Below are positions 41,538-50,087 of a DNA stretch of 64,000 nt, in pieces. The DNA lies in contig NZ_DATNGK010000277.1 of NCBI RefSeq assembly GCF_035605935.1, positions 1-64,000 on the forward strand. The letters run 5' to 3'. Within the stretch, counting starts at the first letter, position 1. Every line of letters begins with the position of its first letter. Both the position numbers and the translations under genes were made by a program. The stretch is from Actinocrinis sp035605935 (lineage in GTDB: Bacteria; Actinomycetota; Actinomycetes; Streptomycetales; Catenulisporaceae). Under the pieces are notes generated by a model, which ran no database searches, had not been told where the DNA came from, and saw only the letters and a program-made list of their open reading frames with translations.

Positions 41538-43747
41538 GCGGGCAAGCGGGCAATAACGCCGGAGGCGGCGAGATTGACCGCCCCGGCGGCGGGGGCGGAA
41601 ACGGAAACGGTCCGGGTGGTCCGGCCGACGCCGGCGGTCCCGGTTCTACCAACGGTTCAAGCGTGCCGGTGAGTCCCAGTACTCTGAGCGGCCCTGGTCC
41701 GGTCAACGGCGCTGCTTCAGTCAACGGCGCGGCCTCTGCAAACGGCTCTGCCGAACCAGGCGCGGCCGCGGGCGTCGGCGAGCGCGCCGTACCCAAGCGC
41801 GGTCCCGGCCCCGCGCCCGGCGGCTTTCGCGGCGGACCCGCGGCGTTCATGGGCGGCCGGTCCACCGAGAAGTCGCTCGACTTCAAGAACTCCGGCCTGC
41901 GCCTGCTGCGCACCATGCGGCCCGAGCGCCCGCTGATCGTGCTCGGCCTGCTGGTCGGCGTCATCTCGGTCGGGCTCAGCGTGCTCGGCCCGAAGGTTCT
42001 CGGCCACGCCACCGACCTGATCTTCGCCGGGGTGATCAGCAAGCAGATCCCGCCCGGCGTCACCCAGGCCCAGACGGTCGCCCGGCTGCGCGCCCAAGGC
42101 CAGAACAACCTGGCCGACCTGATCAACTCGCTGCATCTGACTCCTGGCAGCGGAATCGACTTCACGCACGTCGGCCAGGTGCTCGGTACCGTCGCGCTGA
42201 TCTACGTCGGCGCCTCGCTGCTGATGTGGCTTCAGGGGCGGGTCACCACCACGATCGTGCAGCGCGCGATCTACCGGCTGCGCGAGCGGGCCGAGGCGAA
42301 GCTGGCCCGGCTGCCGCTGAGCTACTTCGACCGGCAGCCGCGCGGCGAGGTGCTCAGCCGGGTCACCAACGACATCGACAACATCGCGCAGAGCATGCAG
42401 CAGACGCTCAGCCAGGTGATCATCTCGCTGCTCACCATCGTCGGCGTGCTGGTCATGATGTTCTCGATCTCCTGGCTGCTGGCGCTGATCGCGCTGATCA
42501 CGGTGCCGATCTCGGTCTTCGTCGCGGCCAAGCTCGGCAAGCGGGCGCAGCCGCAGTTCATCAAGCAGTGGGCGACCACCGGCAAACTCAACGGCCACAT
42601 CGAGGAGATGTACACCGGCCACTCGCTGGTCAAGGTGTTCGGCCGGCGGGCCGAGGCCGAGGAGCGCTTCCGCGAGCACAACGAGGAACTGTTCCAGTCC
42701 AGCTATCGCGCGCAGTTCGTCTCCGGGCTGATCCAGCCGGCGATGTTCTTCATCGGCAACATCAACTACGTGCTGGTCGCGGTGGTCGGCGCGCTGCGGG
42801 TGGCCTCCGGCGCGCTGTCCATCGGCGACGTGCAGGCGTTCATCCAGTACTCGCGCCAGTTCACCCAGCCGCTGACGCAGGTGGCCAGCATGGCGAACCT
42901 GATGCAGTCCGGGGTGGCCTCGGCCGAGCGGATCTTCGCGCTGCTCGACGCCGAGGAGCAGAGCCCCGAGCCGACGGCGCTGCGCCTGCCGGCCCAGGTG
43001 AGCGGCCGGGTGAGCTTCGAGAACGTCTCGTTCCGGTACGAGCCGGAAAAGCCGCTCATCGAGGACCTGTCGCTGAGCGTTGAGCCCGGCCACACGGTCG
43101 CCATCGTCGGTCCCACCGGTGCGGGCAAGACCACCCTGGTCAACCTCCTGATGCGCTTCTACGAGGTGACCGGCGGGAAGATCACTCTCGACGGGATGGA
43201 CATCGCGCAGGTCTCGCGGGAGGACCTGCGCTCGAAGACCGGCATGGTGCTTCAGGACGCGTGGCTGTTCGGCGGCACGATCGCGCAGAACATCGCCTAC
43301 GGCGCGGAGAATCCGTCAATGGAGCGGATCATCGAGGCTGCGCAGGCGACGCACGTCGACCACTTCGTCAGGACCCTGCCGGACGGTTACGAGACCGTGC
43401 TCGACGACGAGGGCGGCAACGTCAGCGCGGGCGAGAAGCAGCTGATCACGATCGCGCGCGCCTTCCTCGCCGAGCCGGCGATCCTGATCCTGGACGAGGC
43501 GACCAGCTCGGTCGACACCCGGACCGAGGTGCTGATCCAGCGCGCGATGAACAAACTGCGCGCGGGCCGCACCAGCTTTGTCATCGCGCACCGGCTCTCC
43601 ACCATCCGCGACGCCGACCTGATCCTGGTGATGGAGTCGGGGCAGATCGTGGAGCACGGTACCCACGACGAACTGCTGGCGAAAGACGGCGCGTACGCGC
43701 GGCTCTACGCCGCTCAGTTCGCTCAGGCGGTGGCCGAGATCGACTGA
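41534..43747 (+). CDS. ABC exporter half 2 (catalytic nucleotide site)
   Basis: 737 residues, GTG overlapping the first half's stop. The first 110 residues are Gly/Asn/Pro/Ala-rich low complexity with repeated NGAAS/NGSA motifs, probably a disordered cytoplasmic extension. The membrane domain (about 125-445) has a 40-residue insert between helices 1 and 2 (ISKQIPPGVTQAQT...). The ATPase domain has Walker A GPTGAGKTT (about 525), signature VSAGEK (about 629, Gly-2 form altered) and Walker B ILILDEATS with the catalytic Glu (about 650). It forms the heterodimer with the preceding gene. Confidence 0.93.
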   Translation: MSGQAGNNAGGGEIDRPGGGGGNGNGPGGPADAGGPGSTNGSSVPVSPSTLSGPGPVNGAASVNGAASANGSAEPGAAAGVGERAVPKRGPGPAPGGFRGGPAAFMGGRSTEKSLDFKNSGLRLLRTMRPERPLIVLGLLVGVISVGLSVLGPKVLGHATDLIFAGVISKQIPPGVTQAQTVARLRAQGQNNLADLINSLHLTPGSGIDFTHVGQVLGTVALIYVGASLLMWLQGRVTTTIVQRAIYRLRERAEAKLARLPLSYFDRQPRGEVLSRVTNDIDNIAQSMQQTLSQVIISLLTIVGVLVMMFSISWLLALIALITVPISVFVAAKLGKRAQPQFIKQWATTGKLNGHIEEMYTGHSLVKVFGRRAEAEERFREHNEELFQSSYRAQFVSGLIQPAMFFIGNINYVLVAVVGALRVASGALSIGDVQAFIQYSRQFTQPLTQVASMANLMQSGVASAERIFALLDAEEQSPEPTALRLPAQVSGRVSFENVSFRYEPEKPLIEDLSLSVEPGHTVAIVGPTGAGKTTLVNLLMRFYEVTGGKITLDGMDIAQVSREDLRSKTGMVLQDAWLFGGTIAQNIAYGAENPSMERIIEAAQATHVDHFVRTLPDGYETVLDDEGGNVSAGEKQLITIARAFLAEPAILILDEATSSVDTRTEVLIQRAMNKLRAGRTSFVIAHRLSTIRDADLILVMESGQIVEHGTHDELLAKDGAYARLYAAQFAQAVAEID

Positions 43748-43818
43748 GCCAGCGTTGACTCAGTGATCAGTGCTGGCGGGGTAAGCGCTGATTGGGTAAG
43801 CGCGGATTGAGCACACAA

Positions 43819-43877
43819 CGAGGCCGGGTATCCGGATCGCGTGGCTAGTTTCCACCCGACCCGGACGCCCGGCCTCG
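43819..43877. terminator. Large stem-loop between ABC and ABM genes
   Basis: CGAGGCCGGG (43819-43828) pairs with CCCGGCCTCG (43868-43877), with further pairing inside the loop. It is placed between convergent genes. A shorter ACTGAG/CTCAGT stem overlaps the ABC stop. Confidence 0.65.
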
Positions 43878-43909
43878 CGCCTCCCCCTGATCGAGGAGGC
43901 CCTGCCGAA

Positions 43910-44524
43910 TCAGCCTTCGTCTATCGATTCGACCAGGACCACTTCGAACTCTTCCACGCTGCGAACCGTCGAGTGCGCCTTGCCGACGGCCTCGTCGCGC
44001 AGCTGCGCGACCGGGGCGCGCGACTGGGCCAGCGCCGACCGGTCCTGGTAGATCACTCCGATCGCGGAGCGGCCCGCAGAGCGGTTCATGAACATCGCGA
44101 TGCCGATCACCCCCGGGATCGCCTTCAGCCGGTCCATGACCATGCCGCGCATGGTCTCGGCGGCCAGGTCGGCGTCCATCGGGTCGAACTCCATGCGGCT
44201 CTGCCGCATGCAGGCGCCGGAGGGCGCCTGCTCGGGCCGCGTTGCGGCGACCACTTCCCAGTTGTCTACCGTCATCGCCGAGGCGAATGGATGCAGCAGT
44301 TCCGCGCGCCGCGAATGCAACGCGGCGTCGCTGTCCTGCCTGGCTTTCTCGCTGTCCCACCACGTGCCGATCGAGAGTTTGCCGAGCTCCCGATCCACGA
44401 ACAGCCCCATGCCCCGGTAGCCGGGCTGTGCGGCCAGCAACATGCGGCCCTCGCTGCTGAGCGCTTCAATGGCCGCGTCGATCTGCTGCGGATCGCCCAC
44501 CGCGTAAACAGTGCGCACGAACAT
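43910..44524 (-). CDS. Tandem ABM-like (dimeric alpha/beta-barrel) protein
   Basis: 204 residues. The ATG at 44524 follows GGGAGG by four bases. Two ferredoxin-like halves are visible. The first (1-100) reads MFVRTVYAVGDPQQIDAAIEAL to SIGTWWDSEKARQDSDAAL. The second (110-204) has AAETMRGMVMDRLKAIPGVIGIAMFMNR and IGVIYQDRSALAQSRA. This resembles antibiotic-biosynthesis-monooxygenase or stress-responsive barrel proteins fused in tandem. Cofactor-free oxygenase or heme-related roles exist in the superfamily, and none can be assigned here. A 20-bp tandem repeat lies just upstream. Confidence 0.7.
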   Translation of the reverse strand: MFVRTVYAVGDPQQIDAAIEALSSEGRMLLAAQPGYRGMGLFVDRELGKLSIGTWWDSEKARQDSDAALHSRRAELLHPFASAMTVDNWEVVAATRPEQAPSGACMRQSRMEFDPMDADLAAETMRGMVMDRLKAIPGVIGIAMFMNRSAGRSAIGVIYQDRSALAQSRAPVAQLRDEAVGKAHSTVRSVEEFEVVLVESIDEG

Positions 44525-44533
44525 GGCACCTCC

Positions 44534-44573
44534 CAAGAGTTTTGGGCGGATGGCAAGAGTTTTGGGCGGATGG
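44534..44573. repeat. Tandem 20-bp direct repeat upstream of ABM-like gene
   Basis: CAAGAGTTTTGGGCGGATGG occurs twice head-to-tail (44534-44553, 44554-44573), 10 bases before the ABM start and overlapping its Shine-Dalgarno. It could be a duplicated operator or a recent slippage. The remaining 180 bases to the GH30 stop show only a weak CGGGCC/GGCCCG stem. Confidence 0.8.
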
Positions 44574-44754
44574 ACAGGACGCAGTCTTGTCACCGCCATG
44601 AGGGGCGACAATAGGCTATCCGGGTGGCGTCGCGAGCACGCAGGGTTACTATCGGGCCCTGATATGCCGCCGGTCGGAGCGCCGCCGGGCCAAGCGGATG
44701 GGCTCGGCCCGACGACGCACCGGGCAGCGCTATAAATCGTTCGGGATCACGTCG

Positions 44755-46665
44755 CTAGGGCAGGCTCCACTGCTGGTTGGCGCCGCCTGCGCAGGCCCAG
44801 ATCTGCGCCTGTGTCCCGGACCCGCCCCAGCCGGTGTCGTCGAGACATTTGCCGGATTGCGGGTTCAGATACTCACCATTGGACTGGTGCTGCCAAACCT
44901 GCGCGCCGGTCCCATTACAGCCGTAGAGCTGTACGAGCGTTCCGTTCGCGGTCCCGCCACTAGACACGTCAAGGCACTTACCCAGTGACTGCAGCTGGTT
45001 GCCGGAAGTGAGCGTCCAGGACTGCGCACCTGTCCCGTTGCAGGTGTAGACCTGAACTGGGGTGCCGTCCGCGCTGTTCGCCCCGCGCACATCCAGGCAG
45101 AGCCCCTGGTAGCCGGTCACCGGGCCGGGCCCATTACCGCCCCCGCCGGTGCCGCTGCCCGGCGTGCCGCTCCAGGTGAACGTCGCAGACGTCGCATTCG
45201 GCAGCGAGTAGCTGAAGGACTCGTTGCCCCAGTTGACCACCAACTGCTGGGTGCTGCCGCTCCCGTTGTACGCGACCAGCGCCTTCGAGCCATCCGGGTT
45301 GATCCACGCCACGTTCGGCACGGTCGAGCTGGCCGTCGAGTCGATCCGGTACGCGCCAGGCTTCACGAACTTCGTGAGCTGACCCGTGTCGTAGTACTCG
45401 ACCGTGTAGTCGACTTGCCCGCTGCGGCTGTCGCCGTTGTGGACCGTGATCAGTCCGGTGCAGGTGCCGCAGCCGCCGTTGTGCGGGCCCATGTTCTGGT
45501 CGACCGCCAGGCTCCACTTGACCACCGACTGACCCCAGTTGCGGGTGTAGTCGATGATGTTGTTCATGTCCTCGTTCTGCTGGTTGGCGATCCAGGTGCC
45601 GCCGGAGTGCTCGGTGTCGAACTGGCCGATATTCGGGTACTGATTGTGCACCGTGGTCTGCTCGCCGGCGCTGCCCTCGTCGTAGCCGTGCCAGGCGACG
45701 CCGCCGAACAGCGGGTCGTTGCGCACCGCCGCGTCATCAACTTCCTGCTGCGCGTAGCCGCCGTAGCTGCTCCAGTTCCAGTCCAGCGCGAGGTCCTTGG
45801 CGGTCAGGCCCGCCGCGTGGAAGGCCGGCAGCAGGTCGGTGGAGGTGAAGTAGTCCAGGCCGTTGCCGTTCCAGTTCATCGTCGGGTACGTCGATCCGTC
45901 GCAGCATCCTGGTTCGTTCTGCGCGGACACGTAGTCCACGTGCACACCCTGCGCTTGATACGCCTGCAGAGTCTTGACGAAGTACTGCGCATAGGCGGGG
46001 TAGTACTGCGACTGCAGGTAGCTGTGGCTGGTGAAGTTGTCGTCCGACTTCATCCAGGCCGGGGCGCTCCAGGGCACCATCATGAGCTTGAGGTTCGGGT
46101 TCAGCTGCTCGGCCTGCTTGGTCAGCGGCAGGATGTCGGTCAGATCGTGCGAGATGGAGAAGTGACTGAGGCCGGGGTCGCTCTGCCCGGCAGGCATGTC
46201 ATCGTACGAATAGCCATAGCGGGCCAGGTCCGAAGCGCCCATCGGGTTGCGCAGGAAGTCCAGGCCGATGCCGTTGTTCGGGTCGAACAGGTTGGTCATC
46301 ACGGCGTTGCGGGTGGCGGAGGAGAGCGCGCCGCTGCTGCCGAGCAAGTAGCCCGAGGTGTCGGTCATCGACGCGCCCGCGCCGACGAACTGCTGGTACT
46401 TGGTGTTCTCGTTGACTGTGACGGTGACCGCGCCGCCGCCGTTTCCGGAGCCGAACGTGATCGGGCTCTGCTGCTGCAGGCCGCGCACCACGTTGCGGCC
46501 GCCGGAGTCGTTCGTCGTGGTCAGCCAGATGTTGACGGTCTCGCCTGCGGCGTGCGCCGGGGTGGCCAGCAGCAGTCCGCCGGCCGCGAGCGCGCCGCCG
46601 CAGCCGGCGACGATCAGGGTGCGCAGCCCGGCAGCGCGGCCGAGCGGTAGGTTCGGTGGGGCCAT
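44755..46665 (-). CDS. Secreted GH30 glucanase with ricin-type lectin
   Basis: 636 residues from an ATG with GGAAGG upstream. After a signal peptide (about to 40) comes a GH30 barrel with its side beta-domain (45-500): QQFVGAGASMTDTSGYLL, WSAPAWMKSDD, acid/base Glu in SAQNEPG and nucleophile Glu in FDTEHSGG. A Gly linker and a ricin-B trefoil (about 510-636) follow. GH30 includes endo-beta-1,6-glucanases, glucosylceramidases and xylanases; the MKSDD/TEHSGG context and neighbours favour beta-1,6-glucanase. The ROK regulator reads divergently from the same 197-base region. Confidence 0.9.
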   Translation of the reverse strand: MAPPNLPLGRAAGLRTLIVAGCGGALAAGGLLLATPAHAAGETVNIWLTTTNDSGGRNVVRGLQQQSPITFGSGNGGGAVTVTVNENTKYQQFVGAGASMTDTSGYLLGSSGALSSATRNAVMTNLFDPNNGIGLDFLRNPMGASDLARYGYSYDDMPAGQSDPGLSHFSISHDLTDILPLTKQAEQLNPNLKLMMVPWSAPAWMKSDDNFTSHSYLQSQYYPAYAQYFVKTLQAYQAQGVHVDYVSAQNEPGCCDGSTYPTMNWNGNGLDYFTSTDLLPAFHAAGLTAKDLALDWNWSSYGGYAQQEVDDAAVRNDPLFGGVAWHGYDEGSAGEQTTVHNQYPNIGQFDTEHSGGTWIANQQNEDMNNIIDYTRNWGQSVVKWSLAVDQNMGPHNGGCGTCTGLITVHNGDSRSGQVDYTVEYYDTGQLTKFVKPGAYRIDSTASSTVPNVAWINPDGSKALVAYNGSGSTQQLVVNWGNESFSYSLPNATSATFTWSGTPGSGTGGGGNGPGPVTGYQGLCLDVRGANSADGTPVQVYTCNGTGAQSWTLTSGNQLQSLGKCLDVSSGGTANGTLVQLYGCNGTGAQVWQHQSNGEYLNPQSGKCLDDTGWGGSGTQAQIWACAGGANQQWSLP

Positions 46666-46766
46666 GAGCTCTCGCCTTCCGGCCGCTGCGCCAGGCGGCC
46701 CGCAGGTGCGGGTGTGGGTGAGTGAAGTTGTGTCTGGACGGCGTCCGAACGAGCAGCCGCCGCCCT

Positions 46767-46806
46767 TAATTCGCGCTGTGATTTAACTCGTGGGCGATAA
46801 TTTCGT
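46767..46806. promoter_or_regulatory. AT-rich divergent promoter/operator zone (GH30/ROK)
   Basis: An unusually AT-rich pocket for this genome (TTAATT, ATTTAA, GATAATTT) sits midway between the divergent GH30 and ROK starts. ROK regulators often bind TTAATT-type half-sites. No perfect palindrome was found. Confidence 0.4.
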
Positions 46807-46862
46807 CAAGGGACCCGGCATCCTGTGAACGGATGCGGCTGCAGAAAGGCGGGAAGCGACGG

Positions 46863-48146
46863 ATGGCCGAGCGCGTCATGCGGACCGTGCGTGACCTACG
46901 GCGGTCGAACCGGTCAATGCTGCTGCGACGCCTCTACTTCGACGGCCCGCTCAGCCGCCAGGACCTGATCGACACCACCACGCTGAGCGCCGCCTCGGTC
47001 AGCAACGTCATCGGCGATCTGATCAACGACGGCCTGGTCGCCGAGGTCGGCTCGGTCGGGTCGGACGGGGGTCGGCCACGCATCCTGCTGCGCGTCGACG
47101 GCTCACGCTGGCATGCGATCGGCGTGGATGTCGGGGAGACGCGGGTTCTGGTCGAGCTGTTCACGCTGGACCTCGCCGTGCTCGCGCGCGCCGAATATCC
47201 GCTTCCTGACGGCTGCGGCGACGTGACGGCGGTGGTTGAACGCATCGATGCCGGGCTGCGCGGCGTGCTTAAGGAGAGCAGTGTCGATCAGGCGGCGGTG
47301 GCCGGCGTCGGGGTGGGGGTGCCGGGCGTCGTCGCCCGCGGTGCGGAGAGTGGCGGCCGGAATGGCGTGGTGGTGCACGGTCAGACGATCGGCTGGAACG
47401 CGGTTCCGCTCGAACGGCTGCTGCGCGAAACCGGAACCATGCGCGCTGACATGCCGCTGTTCATCGACAACGGAGCGACCACACTCGGGCAGGCCGAGAT
47501 GTGGTTCGGAGCCGGGCGCGGCACTCGAGACGCGGTCATCGCGTTGATCGGGTCCGGCGTCGGCGCCTGCGTCGTCACCGATGGATCTCCGTATCGCGGG
47601 ACGGGACGCAGCGCGGGGGAGTGGGGCCACACGACGGTGCAGGTCGGCGGCCGATCGTGCCGGTGCGGAGCGCGCGGTTGCCTGGAGGCATACGTGGGCG
47701 CCGAGGCGGTGATAGAGCGATATCGCGAAGCGGCCGCCGGAGAGGCGACGGCGGTTACGGCGATAGACGGTCAGCAGCACGCGGAAAGCGAGGAGAGCGC
47801 GCTCGCGGCGATCCTCGCGGCAGACGAGCGCGGCGATGAAGCGGCCCGCGCCGTCCTCGAGGAGACCGCGGTCTACCTCGGCGTGGGCGTCGCGAACTTG
47901 ATCAACCTGTTCAACCCGGAACAAATCGCGCTTGGCGGCTGGGCTGGGCTGCTGCTCGGCGCACGCCTGCTGCCGCGGGTCCGGCAGATCGCCGGTGAGT
48001 ACGCGCTGCGGCACGCGTTCGCGACCGTGGACCTGAGCCTGTGCGAACTGGGTCCTGACGCCGTGGCCCGCGGCGCGGCGACCCTGCCGGTCGCCGGTTT
48101 CCTGAACGCCGCCTCGGCCCAGGTGACGGCGCTGCACGTCCGCTGA
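46863..48146 (+). CDS. ROK-family transcriptional repressor (NagC/XylR type)
   Basis: 427 residues; I chose the ATG at 46863 with GGAAG upstream over an in-frame start 10 codons earlier. The N-terminal winged helix (about 5-75) contains LSRQDLIDTTTLSAASVSNVIGDLINDGLV. The ROK sugar-kinase-like domain (about 90-400) has the IGVDVGETRVLV phosphate motif and the zinc signature CRCGARGCLE. Such proteins bind sugars or sugar phosphates and release DNA. Divergence from the GH30 gene makes that gene its likely target. A strong terminator follows. Confidence 0.92.
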   Translation: MAERVMRTVRDLRRSNRSMLLRRLYFDGPLSRQDLIDTTTLSAASVSNVIGDLINDGLVAEVGSVGSDGGRPRILLRVDGSRWHAIGVDVGETRVLVELFTLDLAVLARAEYPLPDGCGDVTAVVERIDAGLRGVLKESSVDQAAVAGVGVGVPGVVARGAESGGRNGVVVHGQTIGWNAVPLERLLRETGTMRADMPLFIDNGATTLGQAEMWFGAGRGTRDAVIALIGSGVGACVVTDGSPYRGTGRSAGEWGHTTVQVGGRSCRCGARGCLEAYVGAEAVIERYREAAAGEATAVTAIDGQQHAESEESALAAILAADERGDEAARAVLEETAVYLGVGVANLINLFNPEQIALGGWAGLLLGARLLPRVRQIAGEYALRHAFATVDLSLCELGPDAVARGAATLPVAGFLNAASAQVTALHVR

Positions 48147-48149
48147 TGA

Positions 48150-48183
48150 CCTGGAGGCCGGCACCGAAGCACCGGCCTCCAGG
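48150..48183. terminator. Bidirectional terminator hairpin
   Basis: CCTGGAGGCCGG pairs perfectly with CCGGCCTCCAGG across a 10-base loop, three bases after the ROK stop and before the convergent DUF4082 gene. Confidence 0.88.
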
Positions 48184-48222
48184 AACATCACCGTCGAGGG
48201 ATATCGCTAACCGGCGGACCGG

Positions 48223-49788
48223 CTACGGCTTGGCGATGAGAGTTCGGTTGAGATCCACATTGCCGACCCAGGTTCCGTACGTACCCGGGTAGCCGGAGAG
48301 GTCCCCGACCGATCCCCACACGCTGCTCGCGAACGTGTTGTTCTCGACGTCAACGTTGATACCGGTCTGGTTGCGCAAGGTGAAGGCGCCGCCGTTGAGG
48401 TAGTTGTTGGTGATCGAGATGCCGGTGTCCGTGGATCCACGGTCCTGGATGAAGATCGCGGCCGTGGTGTCGCTGCGCACCGGGACGTCCACGTAGTTGC
48501 CGTCGATCTTGATGTTGCCGCCACCCTGGCTGAAGATGCCGTCCAGGTGCGTGGGGGCGCTGGCGGTTCCGGTCTGCACCAGGCCGTGGATCCAGTTGTC
48601 CTGGATGACCGAGTTGGCGGTGGGATCAATGCCCTGAGGCATGCCGGACAGGTCGTCGCGGATGGCTACCTGCGCCTGGTTCCCGTAGGCCGACCAGATC
48701 GGGGCCACATCCTCGCCGGACGGCATTGTCTTGCCGGGCAGCCAACCCACCGTGGAGTCGGTCACCTTGATCGTCGAGTTGAGTGTCCCCGAGTTCGCGG
48801 GATGCCCGAGGATCGCGTACCACGCGGTGCCGGTCCCGCCTTGAACGATCGATTGAGAGATCGTCAGGTTGCCGGTGCCGGTCCAGTAAACGCTGCCCTT
48901 GATCCACACGTGATCGAGAGTCAGGTCAGTCTGGTCGCACCGCAGGCCGTAGGACAGCCAGGAACAACCGCTCGGTGCCGCGCCGCCGGGCTGGTAGACC
49001 GTCAGGGCGGAGGTGCTCCCGAGGTAGCCGACACTGCCAGGTTGGACGTAGCCGCCGGTTGAGGTGGTCGTGCGTGTCGCGGGCGTCGAGCTCGTGACGG
49101 CGGAGGGCGTCGTCGAACTGGCGGAAGGCGCGGCCGACGAGGTGTTGCTCGGCGACGGCGCCGCGCTGCTCGACGTCACGGCCGGCGTCGGAGTTGACGT
49201 AGCCGAGGTGGTCGACGGCTGGAACAGCACATCGACCCAGTAGTTGGTCGACCGGCTCGACGCGGTCGCCGGATAGCTCGTCGCAGCGGAGTACGCGTAA
49301 ATGCCGTTGCCGTTCGGCGACTGCGCCTGCTCAGCGACCAGATCTCCGTTCTGATGCGCCATTGCGAAGTAGTTGTAGTCGTAGGCGTAGTGGCCGTGCG
49401 GGGCCAGGTAGGAGATGTCGTAGGTGGTGGACGCGCTGATGTTGATCGGTGTCGCGAAATTGGCGTCCTGCCAGCCCGTCGCCGTCTCGTTCGTGAAGGT
49501 CACGCTCTCCAGCAGTTTGCCCGAGGCCGACCACAGCGACCCGACGTGCGTGCCGGTGTTGGTCGCGCCCTTGTAGAAGCGGACCCCGGTGATCTGGCCC
49601 GGCACCGTGGAATGGAACTTCAGGCCGACATTGACGCTGTTGGAGTCCGACGCGTCGGCGTTCGCGGGGACGTTGCTTGGCCACAGGCTCTGCGCGCTGG
49701 GCGCGGCGGAGGCGTTCCAGCTTAAGAAGAATCCCAGAACCGCGACGAGCGACGCGAGAACAGTCGAAAGTAAGGCAGCTTTCTTCAC
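48223..49788 (-). CDS. Secreted DUF4082 plus beta-helix protein under riboswitch control
   Basis: 521 residues. The GTG at 49788 follows AAGGAC by seven bases and is preferred over a TTG five codons earlier that lacks a ribosome site. A signal peptide (about 1-30) is followed by a DUF4082 beta-sandwich (about 32-190, FHSTVPGQITGVRFYKG... and HGHYAYDYNYF). A Ser/Thr/Ala linker comes next (190-250), then a right-handed parallel beta-helix (about 270-521) with repeated short strands (TDTGISITNNYLNGGAF...). DUF4082 modules decorate large secreted sugar-active proteins. The helix could be a polysaccharide lyase or passive binder; no catalytic set is recognised. A c-di-AMP riboswitch lies 300 bases upstream on the same strand. 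Confidence 0.78.
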   Translation of the reverse strand: MKKAALLSTVLASLVAVLGFFLSWNASAAPSAQSLWPSNVPANADASDSNSVNVGLKFHSTVPGQITGVRFYKGATNTGTHVGSLWSASGKLLESVTFTNETATGWQDANFATPINISASTTYDISYLAPHGHYAYDYNYFAMAHQNGDLVAEQAQSPNGNGIYAYSAATSYPATASSRSTNYWVDVLFQPSTTSATSTPTPAVTSSSAAPSPSNTSSAAPSASSTTPSAVTSSTPATRTTTSTGGYVQPGSVGYLGSTSALTVYQPGGAAPSGCSWLSYGLRCDQTDLTLDHVWIKGSVYWTGTGNLTISQSIVQGGTGTAWYAILGHPANSGTLNSTIKVTDSTVGWLPGKTMPSGEDVAPIWSAYGNQAQVAIRDDLSGMPQGIDPTANSVIQDNWIHGLVQTGTASAPTHLDGIFSQGGGNIKIDGNYVDVPVRSDTTAAIFIQDRGSTDTGISITNNYLNGGAFTLRNQTGINVDVENNTFASSVWGSVGDLSGYPGTYGTWVGNVDLNRTLIAKP

Positions 49789-49992
49789 AAACTTGTCCTT
49801 CAAGGGTTGGCAGTCGCGCCGTAGACAACGCGGCGCACGACGGCCAGGCGGAAACTCGCCGCGGCGACCGTGCGCCGAAGCGTTTGATAGGGCGTCAGAT
49901 TGAATTCGGGCGCGCGAGAACCGAGCGGCCAGGATGTGTTTCGCGGCGTTTACCGGCTCGGTGACCTGCGCGGCCGTAACCCGATGCGTCCA

Positions 49993-50013
49993 CAGCCGCC
50001 GACAAGGCGGCTG
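49993..50013 (-). terminator. Leader hairpin between riboswitch and gene
   Basis: CAGCCGCC pairs perfectly with GGCGGCTG over a 5-base loop, 74 bases beyond the riboswitch. It is a candidate attenuator acted on by the riboswitch. Confidence 0.5.
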
Positions 50014-50087
50014 GAATATTCGTCAGTGGAAGCTGTCGCCAGGTGGGTCAGCGATCGAGGGTATTAAATGTGCACCCATAAGTCGTG

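Noticed and set aside
43841..44614. 257-codon plus-strand frame opposite the ABM-like gene
   Set aside because: The minus-strand protein has a good ribosome site and a repeated barrel pattern; the plus frame is Arg/His-rich and crosses the terminator stem.
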